From Actibacterium mucosum KCTC 23349 (GTDB lineage: Bacteria; Pseudomonadota; Alphaproteobacteria; Rhodobacterales; Rhodobacteraceae), in the NCBI RefSeq assembly GCF_000647975.1, contig NZ_JFKE01000003.1, forward strand, positions 320,206-384,205: a DNA stretch of 64,000 bases. Direction: 5' to 3'. Below, piece after piece: positions 1 to 9,105 of this stretch. The stretch's first letter is position 1; every line of letters begins with the position of its first letter. The notes beneath the pieces are model-generated. The model was not told the DNA's origin. It did not search any database and saw nothing but the letters and a program-made list of their open reading frames with translations. The position numbers were made by a program, and so were the translations under genes.

Positions 1-195
1 GGGCGTTGGCACCCCGTCCGACGATTTCAGCCCGGCCGATTTCGTCTCTTCGCGGATGATGTCCATACACAGCTCAACGCATTCATCGCAAATGAATACG
101 GTGGGCCCGGCGATCAGTTTGCGCACTTCGTGCTGGCTCTTGCCGCAGAAAGAACAGTACAGAGTGTTTTTCGAATCGCCGGAATTGTTCGCCAT
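1..195 (-). CDS. clpX: ATP-dependent Clp protease ATP-binding subunit ClpX (5' part only)
   Basis: The first 65 codons are present; the rest lies beyond the left edge. ClpX is the AAA+ unfoldase that feeds substrates into ClpP. The visible part is the N-terminal zinc-binding domain: it begins [20 protein letters not shown] and carries the four-cysteine pattern CSFC near residues 14-17 and CDEC near 36-39. That domain dimerises and binds substrates and adaptors. The gene lies downstream of clpP on the same strand with about 130 bases between them, the usual clpP-clpX order. Only the N-terminal domain can be checked here; the family call is secure because the C4 domain is so characteristic. Confidence 0.93.
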   Translation of the reverse strand, partial: MANNSGDSKNTLYCSFCGKSQHEVRKLIAGPTVFICDECVELCMDIIREETKSAGLKSSDGVPTP

Positions 196-324
196 GATCG
201 TCCTCTGGAAACCCGCTTGGGTCCAACATGGCCCTTCGCGGTTCGGTATTTCTGCCAGCCTATGGCAGAGAAATTCCGGGCACAACGCCAAAATCGGCGC
301 AATGCCCGAATGGTGATATGCGGA

Positions 325-957
325 TCACTCCGCCGTGTCGTCGTCCTTGGCGCGGTTGATCACGATCTCGTCGATCAAACCCCAGTCTTTCGCGTCTTCG
401 GGCGACATGAAGTTGTCACGCTCCAACGCGTCCACAACCGCCTTCATTTTTTGGCCCGTGTGTTTGACATAAATCTCGTTAAGACGGTCTTTAAGTTTCT
501 GGGTTTCCTGCGCGTGGATCATGATATCCGTCGCCTGACCCTGGTAGCCGCCCGAAGGCTGGTGCACCATGATGCGGCTGTTGGGCAGCGAGAACCGCAT
601 GCCTTTTTCACCGGCCGCCAGCAAAAGCGAGCCCATCGATGCGGCCTGCCCAACAACCAGTGTGCTGACCTTGGGCTTGATGTATTGCATCGTGTCATAG
701 ATCGACAGACCGCTGGTGACCACGCCACCGGGGCTGTTGATATACATTGAAATTTCTTTCGTGGGGTTCTCGGCCTCCAGGTGCAGCAACTGCGCCACGA
801 TCAGGCTGGACATGCCGTCATGCACCGGGCCGGTCACGAAAATGATGCGCTCTTTCAGCAGGCGCGAGAAAATGTCATAGGCCCGTTCCCCGCGTGAGGT
901 TTGTTCAACCACCATCGGGACCAGGGTGTTCATATACGTTTCGTATGGATCGTTCAT
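325..957 (-). CDS. clpP: ATP-dependent Clp protease proteolytic subunit ClpP
   Basis: Serine peptidase that forms the tetradecameric barrel of ClpXP/ClpAP in the cytoplasm. Numbered from the upstream ATG at 978, the triad is visible: Ser114 in GQAASMGS, His139 in [10 protein letters not shown] and Asp188 in ERDNF. I prefer the ATG at 957 ([19 protein letters not shown]), which follows an AGGCAGG ribosome-binding-like stretch and matches the family's usual N-terminus; starting at 978 would add seven residues. The short N-terminal region before the mature protein is consistent with the self-cleaved propeptide of the family. clpX follows on the same strand. Confidence 0.96.
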   Translation of the reverse strand: MNDPYETYMNTLVPMVVEQTSRGERAYDIFSRLLKERIIFVTGPVHDGMSSLIVAQLLHLEAENPTKEISMYINSPGGVVTSGLSIYDTMQYIKPKVSTLVVGQAASMGSLLLAAGEKGMRFSLPNSRIMVHQPSGGYQGQATDIMIHAQETQKLKDRLNEIYVKHTGQKMKAVVDALERDNFMSPEDAKDWGLIDEIVINRAKDDDTAE

Positions 958-1188
958 CTTTGCCTGCCTGTCTGACATGGCCCCATGTTAGGACCGCAAT
1001 ACCTGACAGAGTCTTAGGCGCGCGACCGAGGGGCTGCAAGGGGCGGTGTTTCAATCGGCGCCCATGGCCGTGCCAGCCACCCCCCGCCGCGACCGATTTT
1101 CCGGCGGATTTTACACAAAAACTTGTATGGTGTTCCACCAGCGGATTGTTTTCTAACCGCCGCACGGAAATGGGAACGGATGAATTGA

Positions 1189-2394
1189 ATGAAACCTTTG
1201 CACGTCTTGGCGGTTGCCGCCGCGATCCTTGGCACCTCGGGCACGTCCGCGCAAAGCGGTGACTGGACCAAAGTAGAGAGCGCCGCGCGCGGGCAGACCG
1301 TGTATTGGCACGCATGGGGCGGGGCCACCACGACCAATGACTTCATTCGCTGGGTGGGCGATCAAGTCGCGGCCAGCCACGGCGTGACCCTTGAACATGT
1401 CAAACTGTCCGACACCGCAGACGCGGTGGGCCGGGTCGTGGCGGAAAAGGCCGCGGGCAAAGACACCGGCGGCGCGGTGGACCTGATCTGGATCAACGGC
1501 GCCAATTTCGCCGCGATGAAAGAGGCCGGGCTGCTTTACCCCTCTTGGGTCGAAACCCTGCCGAACTGGCAATATGTCGATGTGGCCGGCAAACCTGCGG
1601 TGACCTCGGATTTCACCGTACCAACCGACGGGCAGGAAAGCCCGTGGGCAATGGCGCAGGTGGTGTTCTATTACGACAGCGCCCGCCTGCCGGAACCGCC
1701 CACCAGTATCGCCGCATTGGGCGACTGGGCCGCCGCCAATCCCGGCCGGTTCACCTATCCGCAGCCGCCCGATTTCCTGGGCACTACCTTCCTGAAACAA
1801 GCGCTGATCGAGCTGACGGCGGACGCCACGCTGCTGCAACAGCCCGCCGACGCGGTGGATTACGACGCGGTCACCGCGCCCCTCTGGAACTGGCTGGATC
1901 GCGCCCATCCGCACCTCTGGCGCGCCGGCCGTGCCTTCCCGCAAACCGGCCCGCGACAGCTGCAGATGATGGCCGATGGCGAGATCGACCTGGCCATTTC
2001 CTTCAGCCCGGGCGAGGCTTCTGCCGCCATCGCAAACGGGCAGCTGCCCGATACGGTGCGCACATTCGTGCTGGAGGGCGGCACCATCGGCAATGCCAGC
2101 TTCGTTGCCATCCCCTATAACGCCTCGGCGCCCGAGGGGGCGATGGTTCTGGCCAATTTCCTGCTGTCGCCCGAGGCGCAATCCCGCGCCCAAGATCCCG
2201 AGATTCTGGGCTATGGCACCGTTTTGGACATGGACGCGCTGGCCCCTGCCGACCGCGCACTTTTCGATGCACTGGATCTGGGTATTGCCACGCTTAGTCC
2301 GGCCGAGCTGGGTGCCGCACTGCCCGAACCCGATCCCAGCTGGGCCACCGCGCTGGCTGACAGCTGGACAGAGCGTTACGGAGTGGCGCGCTAA
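1189..2394 (+). CDS. ynjB: ABC transporter substrate-binding protein, YnjB family
   Basis: A 401-residue exported solute-binding protein with an N-terminal signal peptide (MKPLHVLAVAAAILGTSGTS, cleavage likely near residue 22). It heads a three-gene operon whose next genes encode a double-length permease and a short ATPase, the arrangement of the YnjBCD importer. The family resembles periplasmic iron, thiamine and polyamine binders, but the substrate of YnjBCD systems is not established, so no substrate is assigned. The C-terminal part has the mixed alpha/beta pattern of a type-II binding protein. The next gene starts three bases after its stop. Confidence 0.85.
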   Translation: MKPLHVLAVAAAILGTSGTSAQSGDWTKVESAARGQTVYWHAWGGATTTNDFIRWVGDQVAASHGVTLEHVKLSDTADAVGRVVAEKAAGKDTGGAVDLIWINGANFAAMKEAGLLYPSWVETLPNWQYVDVAGKPAVTSDFTVPTDGQESPWAMAQVVFYYDSARLPEPPTSIAALGDWAAANPGRFTYPQPPDFLGTTFLKQALIELTADATLLQQPADAVDYDAVTAPLWNWLDRAHPHLWRAGRAFPQTGPRQLQMMADGEIDLAISFSPGEASAAIANGQLPDTVRTFVLEGGTIGNASFVAIPYNASAPEGAMVLANFLLSPEAQSRAQDPEILGYGTVLDMDALAPADRALFDALDLGIATLSPAELGAALPEPDPSWATALADSWTERYGVAR

Positions 2395-2397
2395 GGC

Positions 2398-4071
2398 ATG
2401 ACGCGCCGCCTGATCCCCATACTGGTGCTTGGCCTTTTGGCCGGGCCCGTGCTGGCCGGTGTGCTGGGCACGCTGCTGCCCGCACTGGGGGTCACCGGGC
2501 AGCCGGGCGCCTTTACCGCTTTGCTGAACTGGCCCGGCTTGCCGCGCGCGGCGGGTCTCAGCCTTGGCACCGGTTTGGCCGCCACCGCCCTGTCACTGGC
2601 GCTGACCGCGCTGATATTGGCGGGATGGTCAGGGCGGCGTGGCTTTGGCGTGATCGAACGTCTGATCTCGCCTCTTCTTTCGGTGCCCCATGCCGCCGCC
2701 GCGCTTGGATTGGCCTTTCTGATTGCTCCGTCAGGCTGGATCATGCGCCTGTTGTCGCCCTGGGCCACCGGGTTGGACACACCGCCAAACTGGCTGATCC
2801 TGAACGACCCATACGGGTTGGCGCTGACATTGGGATTGGTGGTGAAAGAGGTGCCGTTCCTGCTGCTTATGTCGATCGCCGCCCTGCCCCAAACCCAACC
2901 GCGCCGCAGCGCGCTGGTGGCCGCCACGCTGGGTTATGGCGCGGCGACAGGGTGGCTGAAAACCGTCTGGCCGCGCCTTTATCCGCAAATTCGCCTGCCT
3001 GTTTATGCCGTGCTGGCCTACGGGATGAGCACCGTCGACATGGCCATCATCCTTGGCCCCTCCACCCCGCCGACCCTTGCGGTCGAGGTGGTTCGCTGGA
3101 TGAACGCGCCCGACCTTTCGGGCCGCAATGTCGCCGCGGCCGGGGCCGTTGCGCAACTGCTGCTGGTCCTGCTTGCACTGGCGCTTTGGCGGCTGGCCGA
3201 GATGCTGGGCGCGCGCCTGATGGCGTCGTGGACGGCAAGCGGCACGCGCGGGCATCGCGCCAGCCGCGTGATCAGCCTTGCAGGTCTGGGTGCCACCGGC
3301 CTTGTGGCCGGTGCCATCGGGCTGGGTCTGCTGGTCCTTGGCCTTTGGTCGGTGACCCGCCGCTGGCACTTCCCCGATGCCTTGCCTGCCGAATGGAGCC
3401 TGCGCAGCTGGCACAGCCAGACCTCCACCATCGCCGGGCTGACCAGCCAGACGATGCTGATCGCCGCTGTCTCTGCCACGCTGGCCGTGATCCTTGTGCT
3501 TGCCAGCCTCGAGACCCACCGCACCCATCCCCCCAACCCGCGCCTGCGGCCCTTCGCGCGGCTGCTGTCCTATCTGCCGCTGATCATCCCGCAGGTGGCG
3601 TTCCTGCCGGGGCTGCAATGGGGCATGTTGCAGGCCGGGCTCAGCACCGGCACCCTTGCCGTAATCGCTGCGCATCTGGTCTTTGTGGTGCCCTATGTCT
3701 ACCTGTCATTGTCGGCGCCCTACCACGCCTGGGACAGCCGGCATGCCTGCGTGGCCGCCAGCCTTGGCGCATCTGACCGGCGCATTTTCTGGCGTCTTCG
3801 CCTGCCGATGCTGCTGGCCCCGGTGCTGACAGCCGCCGCCGTTGGTCTTGCGGTATCCGTCGGACAATACCTGCCCACGCTGGTCATCGGAGGCGGGCGG
3901 GTGCAGACCCTGACAACCGAGGCCGTGGCGTTGGCCTCGGGCGGTGACCGTCGCGTGATCGGGGTCTTTGCCTTGGTGCAAACCGGACTTGTGGCGTTGG
4001 GTTTTGCGCTGGCCATTGCGGCCCCGCGTCTTTTGTGGCTGAACCGCGCGGGAATGCGTCATGGACAATGA
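2398..4071 (+). CDS. ynjC: ABC transporter permease with two fused MetI-like domains, YnjC family
   Basis: A 557-residue inner-membrane protein made of two tandem binding-protein-dependent permease domains, together about twelve hydrophobic segments. Each half contains an EAA-like loop that would contact the ATPase: roughly residues 165-195, and around 450-475 where ASLGASDRRIFWRLRLP is seen. The fused layout lets one chain replace the usual permease dimer and is typical of YnjC and of ThiP or FbpB-type proteins. It starts three bases after the binding-protein stop and overlaps the ATPase gene by 11 bases, so translation of the three genes is probably coupled. Confidence 0.86.
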   Translation: MTRRLIPILVLGLLAGPVLAGVLGTLLPALGVTGQPGAFTALLNWPGLPRAAGLSLGTGLAATALSLALTALILAGWSGRRGFGVIERLISPLLSVPHAAAALGLAFLIAPSGWIMRLLSPWATGLDTPPNWLILNDPYGLALTLGLVVKEVPFLLLMSIAALPQTQPRRSALVAATLGYGAATGWLKTVWPRLYPQIRLPVYAVLAYGMSTVDMAIILGPSTPPTLAVEVVRWMNAPDLSGRNVAAAGAVAQLLLVLLALALWRLAEMLGARLMASWTASGTRGHRASRVISLAGLGATGLVAGAIGLGLLVLGLWSVTRRWHFPDALPAEWSLRSWHSQTSTIAGLTSQTMLIAAVSATLAVILVLASLETHRTHPPNPRLRPFARLLSYLPLIIPQVAFLPGLQWGMLQAGLSTGTLAVIAAHLVFVVPYVYLSLSAPYHAWDSRHACVAASLGASDRRIFWRLRLPMLLAPVLTAAAVGLAVSVGQYLPTLVIGGGRVQTLTTEAVALASGGDRRVIGVFALVQTGLVALGFALAIAAPRLLWLNRAGMRHGQ

Positions 4072-4708
4072 GATGACCAAGGGCCTGCAACTGAACACCC
4101 TCGCCGTCTGGCATGGCACCCGGCAGGTCGCCTCGCTGGATGCGCGGATCGAACCGGGACAGATCCTGTCGCTGATGGGGCCGTCCGGCGTGGGCAAGTC
4201 CAGCCTTCTGGCCGCCATCACCGGCACGCTGGACCCGGCGCTGCGCTGTACCGGCGCGGTGTTGCTGGATGGCGCGGACATCACCAATACACCGGCACAT
4301 CTGCGCCGCACGGGGCTGTTGTTTCAGGACGATCTGCTTTTCCCCCACATGTCGGTCGGCGCGAACCTCGCCTTTGGTCTGCCCGCCACGCTGCGCAGCC
4401 GCCTGTCGCGCCGCGAACGGGTCGACGCCGCGTTGGACGAGGTTGGCCTGAGCGGTTTTGCCCCGCGTGATCCGGCCACGTTGTCAGGCGGGCAGCGCGC
4501 CCGGGTGGCCCTGATGCGTGTGCTTCTGTCGGAACCGCGCGCGCTGCTGCTGGACGAGGCCTTTGGCCGCCTCGACGCCACGCTGCGCGCGCAAGTGCGC
4601 GATCTGGTCTTTGCGCGTGCCCGTGCGCGCAATCTGCCGGTGTTGATGGTTACCCACGATGCCGAGGACGCGCAGGCGGCCGGTGGTCAAGTGATCACAC
4701 TGGGCTAA
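4061..4708 (+). CDS. ynjD: ABC transporter ATP-binding protein, YnjD family
   Basis: A 215-residue nucleotide-binding subunit. Walker A is GPSGVGKSS, the signature is LSGGQRAR, Walker B runs into ALLLDEAFGRLD and the switch histidine is in THDAEDAQ. The protein is short and lacks the C-terminal TOBE domain that its neighbour ModC has, as expected for YnjD. The start at 4061 lies inside the permease gene; an ATG at 4073 is the alternative. Its stop codon overlaps the stop of the convergent modC gene by three bases. Confidence 0.87.
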   Translation: MDNEMTKGLQLNTLAVWHGTRQVASLDARIEPGQILSLMGPSGVGKSSLLAAITGTLDPALRCTGAVLLDGADITNTPAHLRRTGLLFQDDLLFPHMSVGANLAFGLPATLRSRLSRRERVDAALDEVGLSGFAPRDPATLSGGQRARVALMRVLLSEPRALLLDEAFGRLDATLRAQVRDLVFARARARNLPVLMVTHDAEDAQAAGGQVITLG

Positions 4709-5787
4709 AGCACCCGCCGGTCAAACGAGATCGCCTTCAGCACCGCAAACACCTCGCGCCCCGGCGCCAGCGCCAGCTGATCCACCGCCGCCCTCGTCAA
4801 TCGCGCCCTTAACGGCTGTTCGGCGACGCGCAGAAACACCTCGGCAAAGGCGCGACTTTCCTCGGGCTCGATCCGCTCGATGGTCGCGGTCAGGATGTTC
4901 TGCGCGCTCAGCCCCTCGGGCCGGACCGTTGCCACCATCACGTCGCGCGCGCGCACGCGCAATTGTACCTCGGCGCCGGCCTCCACCGGGGCGGCAGGCA
5001 TCACCAGCGTTTGCCCGTCCAGGTCCAGGCGCGTCAGCTGATACCCCGCATCCGTCCCGGTCACCGTCGCACGCAGCACCACGCCGGCCTCGAACCGGCT
5101 GCCACCCAGGCCAAGGTCCAGCTGTGCCACCATCTCGGCCATTGGGCCGCTGCCCGCGATTTGCCCGTCCCGCAGCGCAATCAGCCGGTCGGCAATCCGC
5201 GTGACCTCGTCAATCGCGTGGGTCACGTACAGAACCGGCACTCCGAACCGGCGCGGCACCTCGGCGATCAGCGGCAGGATCGCCGCCTTGCGCTTCATGT
5301 CCAGCCCCGACAGCGGCTCGTCCATCAGCATTAGCGCCGGGCGCGTCAGCAGCGCGCGTGCCAGCGCCACCCGCTGCCGTTCACCGCCCGACAATCCACC
5401 CACGGCCCGCGGCATCAGCGGCGCAAGTTCCAGTGCCGCCACCACTTCGGCCACGTCCGGCCCGGCCCGCGGTGCGGCCCGACGCGCGGCGTATTGCAGA
5501 TTGCCCGCCACATCCAAATGCGCGAACAGGGCGGCGTTCTGAAACACGAACCCCACCGGCCGCTTATGCGCCGGCAAGGCCTTTTGCCCTGCCCCCTGCC
5601 ACAGCGCGCCGTCAAACCGCACCGGCCCCTCGGCCGCCTCCAGCCCTGCAATCGCGCGCAGCAGCGTTGATTTCCCAGCGCCTGACGGGCCGAACAAGGC
5701 CGTCACCCCGTCCACCGCGCCCTCGAACGCCGCCTTCAGGTGGAAATCTCCGCGCGACAGCAGCAGGTCAAACGACAACGCCCCCAT
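4705..5787 (-). CDS. modC: Molybdate ABC transporter ATP-binding protein ModC
   Basis: A 360-residue ATPase of the molybdate importer. Walker A is GPSGAGKST, the signature LSGGERQR, and Walker B ends in LMDEPLSGLD. The last third forms a TOBE/MopI-type domain that binds oxyanion in ModC proteins and gives feedback control. The start is ambiguous: GTG at 5790 overlaps the modB stop as GTGA, and the ATG at 5787 shares one base with it; I use the ATG. modA-modB-modC are read in that order on the minus strand with overlapping codons. Confidence 0.94.
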   Translation of the reverse strand: MGALSFDLLLSRGDFHLKAAFEGAVDGVTALFGPSGAGKSTLLRAIAGLEAAEGPVRFDGALWQGAGQKALPAHKRPVGFVFQNAALFAHLDVAGNLQYAARRAAPRAGPDVAEVVAALELAPLMPRAVGGLSGGERQRVALARALLTRPALMLMDEPLSGLDMKRKAAILPLIAEVPRRFGVPVLYVTHAIDEVTRIADRLIALRDGQIAGSGPMAEMVAQLDLGLGGSRFEAGVVLRATVTGTDAGYQLTRLDLDGQTLVMPAAPVEAGAEVQLRVRARDVMVATVRPEGLSAQNILTATIERIEPEESRAFAEVFLRVAEQPLRARLTRAAVDQLALAPGREVFAVLKAISFDRRVL

Positions 5788-6464
5788 CACCGCGCCCCCA
5801 TCGGAAAGCGCCGGTTCAGCACATAGACCAGCAGAAGCACAACAAACGAGAACACCAACAGCCCCGCCGACAACAGGTGCGCCTGATCGTACTGGATGGT
5901 TTCAACATGTTCGTAGATCGCAATCGACAACACGCGCGTGCGTCCGGGGATGTTGCCACCCACCATCAACACCACGCCGAACTCGCCGATTGTGTGGGCG
6001 AAGGAAAGGACGATGGCGGTCAGGTATCCGCGCAGCGACAAGGGCACCACAACCGTAAAGAACCGGTCCACCGGCCCGGCGCGCAGGCTGGCCGCGGCCT
6101 CTAACGGGGCGCGGCCCAACGCCTCGAACGCCGCCTGCAGGGGCTGCACCATGAAGGGCAGCGAATACAGGCACGACGCCAGAACCAGCCCCGTGAACGA
6201 AAAGGACAGGCTGTCACCCGTGACCGTGATCCAGAACGCGCCCAAAGGCGCATCCGGGCTGAACAGGATCAGCAGGTAGAACCCCAGGACCGTCGGCGGC
6301 AATACCAATGGCAGCGCCGTCAAGGCCTCGATCACCGGTTTCACCCGCGCCCGCGTCTGGCTCAGCCACCACGCCAGCGGCGTGCCGACGATCAGCAGAA
6401 CCAGCGTCGTGACCGCCGCCAGTTGCAGTGTCAACCACACCGGCCCCATGTCCGGCCAGCTCAT
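5787..6464 (-). CDS. modB: Molybdate ABC transporter permease ModB
   Basis: A 225-residue inner-membrane permease with about five hydrophobic segments. It contains the family's loop LGRAPLEAAASLRAGPVDRF and the ensuing HTIGEFGVVLMVGGNIPG stretch that is characteristic of ModB/CysT-type subunits. The ATG at 6464 overlaps the modA stop as ATGA; a longer open frame upstream is only the modA gene read out of frame. The two permease subunits of the complex would be a homodimer of this protein. Confidence 0.95.
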   Translation of the reverse strand: MSWPDMGPVWLTLQLAAVTTLVLLIVGTPLAWWLSQTRARVKPVIEALTALPLVLPPTVLGFYLLILFSPDAPLGAFWITVTGDSLSFSFTGLVLASCLYSLPFMVQPLQAAFEALGRAPLEAAASLRAGPVDRFFTVVVPLSLRGYLTAIVLSFAHTIGEFGVVLMVGGNIPGRTRVLSIAIYEHVETIQYDQAHLLSAGLLVFSFVVLLLVYVLNRRFPMGAR

Positions 6465-7183
6465 TCGCTTGCCCCCGCGATCATGCCATGCGCCGCGATG
6501 ATATCGCGCGCGCGCGGTGATTGCAGAAAGGTCAGGAATGCCTTCGCCTGCAGATCGTCGCGCAACAAGATCGCGTCCTGTCGGATCGGTGCATGCAGGT
6601 TGGTCGGCACCGTCCAAACCCGGCCGGTATCCGGCGCAACCGACGCGGCAATCAACGCAAGCTGCGCATTGCCGCTGGCAGCCAGTGCATGCGCCTGCCC
6701 GACATTCTGTCCGTATACCAAACGGGCCTCGAGAGTGTCGAAGACGTCCAAAGCCTGCAACACCTCAACCGCCGCCGCGCCATAGGGGGCAAGGCCCGGA
6801 TTGGCCACGGCGACATGGCGCACGCCACTGTCTGTCAACGCATCAGTCAGACCCTCGCCCGGAAGGTTGTCTTTGCCCGCCCACAGCACCAACCGCCCCG
6901 TGGCATAGGTCACCGGTTCGCCGCCGCGCCCCTGTTCATGCAACAAGGCGGGCCGCTCCCGGTCCGCTGACAGGAACACATCAAACGGCGCGCCGGCGCG
7001 GATTTGTGCGTAAAGCTTGCCGGTAGAGCCCGCCGTGATCACAACGTCCTCGCCCGTCGCGTCGGTGAATGCCGCCGCGATCTGGGTCAGCGGCCCGGCG
7101 AAATTTGTTGCCACGGCCACGTCCAAAGCCCGCGCCACACAAGGCACGGCCATCGCAACACAGAACAGAACAGCGCGGATCAT
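6461..7183 (-). CDS. modA: Molybdate ABC transporter substrate-binding protein ModA
   Basis: A 240-residue periplasmic binding protein with a signal peptide (cleavage likely after ARA near residue 19). Family landmarks are AVATNFAGPL, ITAGSTGKLYAQIRAGAPFD and VFLSADRERP, where oxyanion-contacting serine and alanine residues lie. It is the first gene of the modABC operon, with about 65 bases between it and the convergent-side marR gene upstream. I see no clear ModE-type operator in that short gap. Confidence 0.94.
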   Translation of the reverse strand: MIRAVLFCVAMAVPCVARALDVAVATNFAGPLTQIAAAFTDATGEDVVITAGSTGKLYAQIRAGAPFDVFLSADRERPALLHEQGRGGEPVTYATGRLVLWAGKDNLPGEGLTDALTDSGVRHVAVANPGLAPYGAAAVEVLQALDVFDTLEARLVYGQNVGQAHALAASGNAQLALIAASVAPDTGRVWTVPTNLHAPIRQDAILLRDDLQAKAFLTFLQSPRARDIIAAHGMIAGASE

Positions 7184-7248
7184 GGCCCCCTCGCAACGCG
7201 GCGTGATCCTGAAAACATACCGCGCGCCGGGCAGGTTACAACCCGCCC

Positions 7249-7683
7249 TTAGTCGACCAAGCCCATCGCGCGTTCCAGTGCGGCCAGACCCTGCTCCAAC
7301 GCCGCGCGATCACCGGGGGCCAGCTTGGCCTGTATCGCGGCATCCGCATCCGCGACCGGCCCCGCAATCTGCCGATAGGCCGCGTGCCCTGCTGCGTTCA
7401 GCTGCAAGATCTCGCTGCGCCGATCGGCCGGGTCGTTGTCGCGCGTGATCCACCGTCGTTTCTCCAACGCCACAACGGCGCGACTGACCTTGGTCTTGTG
7501 CTGCGCCGAATGGCGGCACAGCGCCGTTGCCGTCGCGGGGCCAATATGCGCCAAAGCCACCAAAACCCGCCATTCCGGGCGGTTCATCCCGTGCAACCCT
7601 TTGTAAATCGGCCTGATTTCGTCACTGACCGCTTCGGCCACACGGTTCAGGCGATAGGGTAGGAATCTCTCCAGATGCAGCAT
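7249..7683 (-). CDS. MarR-family regulator, probably of the homogentisate pathway
   Basis: A 144-residue winged-helix regulator. The recognition region covers roughly residues 48-85 ([20 protein letters not shown] followed by [17 protein letters not shown]), the usual MarR helix and wing. The start is the ATG at 7683; longer readings run into the divergent hmgA gene. It is transcribed away from the homogentisate operon with 72 bases between the starts, so it very likely binds there and responds to a pathway aromatic or its precursor. This role is inferred from position. Confidence 0.85.
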   Translation of the reverse strand: MLHLERFLPYRLNRVAEAVSDEIRPIYKGLHGMNRPEWRVLVALAHIGPATATALCRHSAQHKTKVSRAVVALEKRRWITRDNDPADRRSEILQLNAAGHAAYRQIAGPVADADAAIQAKLAPGDRAALEQGLAALERAMGLVD

Positions 7684-7690
7684 GGTGCCC

Positions 7691-7755
7691 TTGTTAGTTA
7701 CAAAATTAACAGTCACGAATGTAACCAAATTGACCGAATCTGCAAGAGGCCACCC
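7691..7755. promoter_or_regulatory. Divergent marR/hmgA control region with candidate operator
   Basis: The 72 bases between the two starts are much more AT-rich than the surroundings. They contain the inverted repeat GTTA-CAAAAT-TAAC at 7697-7710 and a second GTAAC at 7721-7725, which pairs with GTTAC at 7697-7701. A GAGG ribosome-binding site for hmgA is at 7746-7749. The repeat is a plausible MarR site, but the arms are short and this is inference. Confidence 0.45.
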
Positions 7756-9105
7756 ATGAACCGCCCGATGACCCAGCAGCTTGCCACCAATGGCACCACG
7801 CCCGGCTACATGCCCGGCTTTGGCAATGATCACGAGACCGAGGCCCTGCAAGGCGCCTTGCCGCAAGGCATGAACAGCCCGCAAAAATGCCCCTATGGTC
7901 TTTACGCTGAACAGCTTTCTGGCACCGCCTTCACCGCCGACCTGCCCGAGCGGACGTGGTGTTATCGCATTCGCCCCTCGGTTAAACATTCCACCCGCTA
8001 CGCGCCGGTCGCGCTGCCCTATTGGAAATCCGCCCCCTGCGTGGACCCCGAAGTGGCCAGCCTGGGCCAGTATCGTTGGGATCCCGTATCTGCCGATGGC
8101 ACCGCGCTGACCTGGCTGACCGGCATGCGCACCATGACCACGGCGGGCGACGTGAACACGCAGGTGGGCATGGCCAGCCACATCTACCTGATCACCGAAA
8201 GCATGGTGGATGACTATTTCTATTCAGCCGACAGCGAACTGCTGGTGGTCCCGCAAGAGGGTCGCATCCGGTTCTACACCGAACTCGGCATCCTCGACCT
8301 TGAACCGCAAGAGATCGCCATTATCCCCCGCGGCCTCGTCTACCGGGTTGAGCTGATCGAAGGCCCCGCCCGCGGCTTTGTCTGCGAGAATTACGGCCAA
8401 AAGTTCGAGATGCCGGGCCGCGGCCCCATCGGCGCGAACTGCATGGCCAATCCGCGCGATTTCAAGGCCCCCGTTGCGGCCTTCGAAGATCACGAGGTGG
8501 CATCGACCATCACGGTGAAATGGGCCGGCCAGTTCCACAAAACCCAGATCGCGCAAAGCCCGCTGGACGTGGTGGCCTGGCACGGAAACTATGCGCCCTA
8601 CAAATACGACCTGCGGACATATTGCCCGGTGGGCGCGATCCTGTTCGATCACCCAGATCCTTCGATTTTTACAGTTCTAACCGCCCCATCCGGGATTCCA
8701 GGCACGGCAAATATTGATTTTGTGCTATTCCGAGATCGCTGGATGGTGGCCGAAAACACCTTCCGCCCGCCTTGGTATCACAAGAACATCATGTCCGAGC
8801 TGATGGGAAACATCTTCGGCATCTACGACGCCAAGCCGCAGGGCTTTGTCCCTGGCGGGATGAGCCTGCACAACATGATGCTGCCCCACGGGCCCGACCG
8901 AAGCGCGTTCGAGGGCGCCTCGACCGCCGAACTGGGCGCCGAGAAACTGGAAAACACCATGTCCTTCATGTTCGAAACCCGCTTTCCGCAGCATTTGACC
9001 CCCTTTGCCGCAACCGAAGCACCGTTGCAGGATGACTACATCGACTGCTGGTCAGACCTTGAAAAGAAATTCGACGGCACACCCGAGGGGAATTGGAACA
9101 CATGA
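7756..9105 (+). CDS. hmgA: Homogentisate 1,2-dioxygenase
   Basis: A 449-residue non-haem iron(II) dioxygenase that opens the homogentisate ring to maleylacetoacetate in phenylalanine and tyrosine breakdown. Iron-ligand segments are visible: [14 protein letters not shown] supplies one His and the Glu, and [11 protein letters not shown] supplies the second His; the motif [11 protein letters not shown] is also typical. The start ATG at 7756 follows GAGG by six bases; an upstream in-frame start at 7675 would enter the operator region. The stop overlaps the next gene as ATGA. Confidence 0.97.
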   Translation: MNRPMTQQLATNGTTPGYMPGFGNDHETEALQGALPQGMNSPQKCPYGLYAEQLSGTAFTADLPERTWCYRIRPSVKHSTRYAPVALPYWKSAPCVDPEVASLGQYRWDPVSADGTALTWLTGMRTMTTAGDVNTQVGMASHIYLITESMVDDYFYSADSELLVVPQEGRIRFYTELGILDLEPQEIAIIPRGLVYRVELIEGPARGFVCENYGQKFEMPGRGPIGANCMANPRDFKAPVAAFEDHEVASTITVKWAGQFHKTQIAQSPLDVVAWHGNYAPYKYDLRTYCPVGAILFDHPDPSIFTVLTAPSGIPGTANIDFVLFRDRWMVAENTFRPPWYHKNIMSELMGNIFGIYDAKPQGFVPGGMSLHNMMLPHGPDRSAFEGASTAELGAEKLENTMSFMFETRFPQHLTPFAATEAPLQDDYIDCWSDLEKKFDGTPEGNWNT

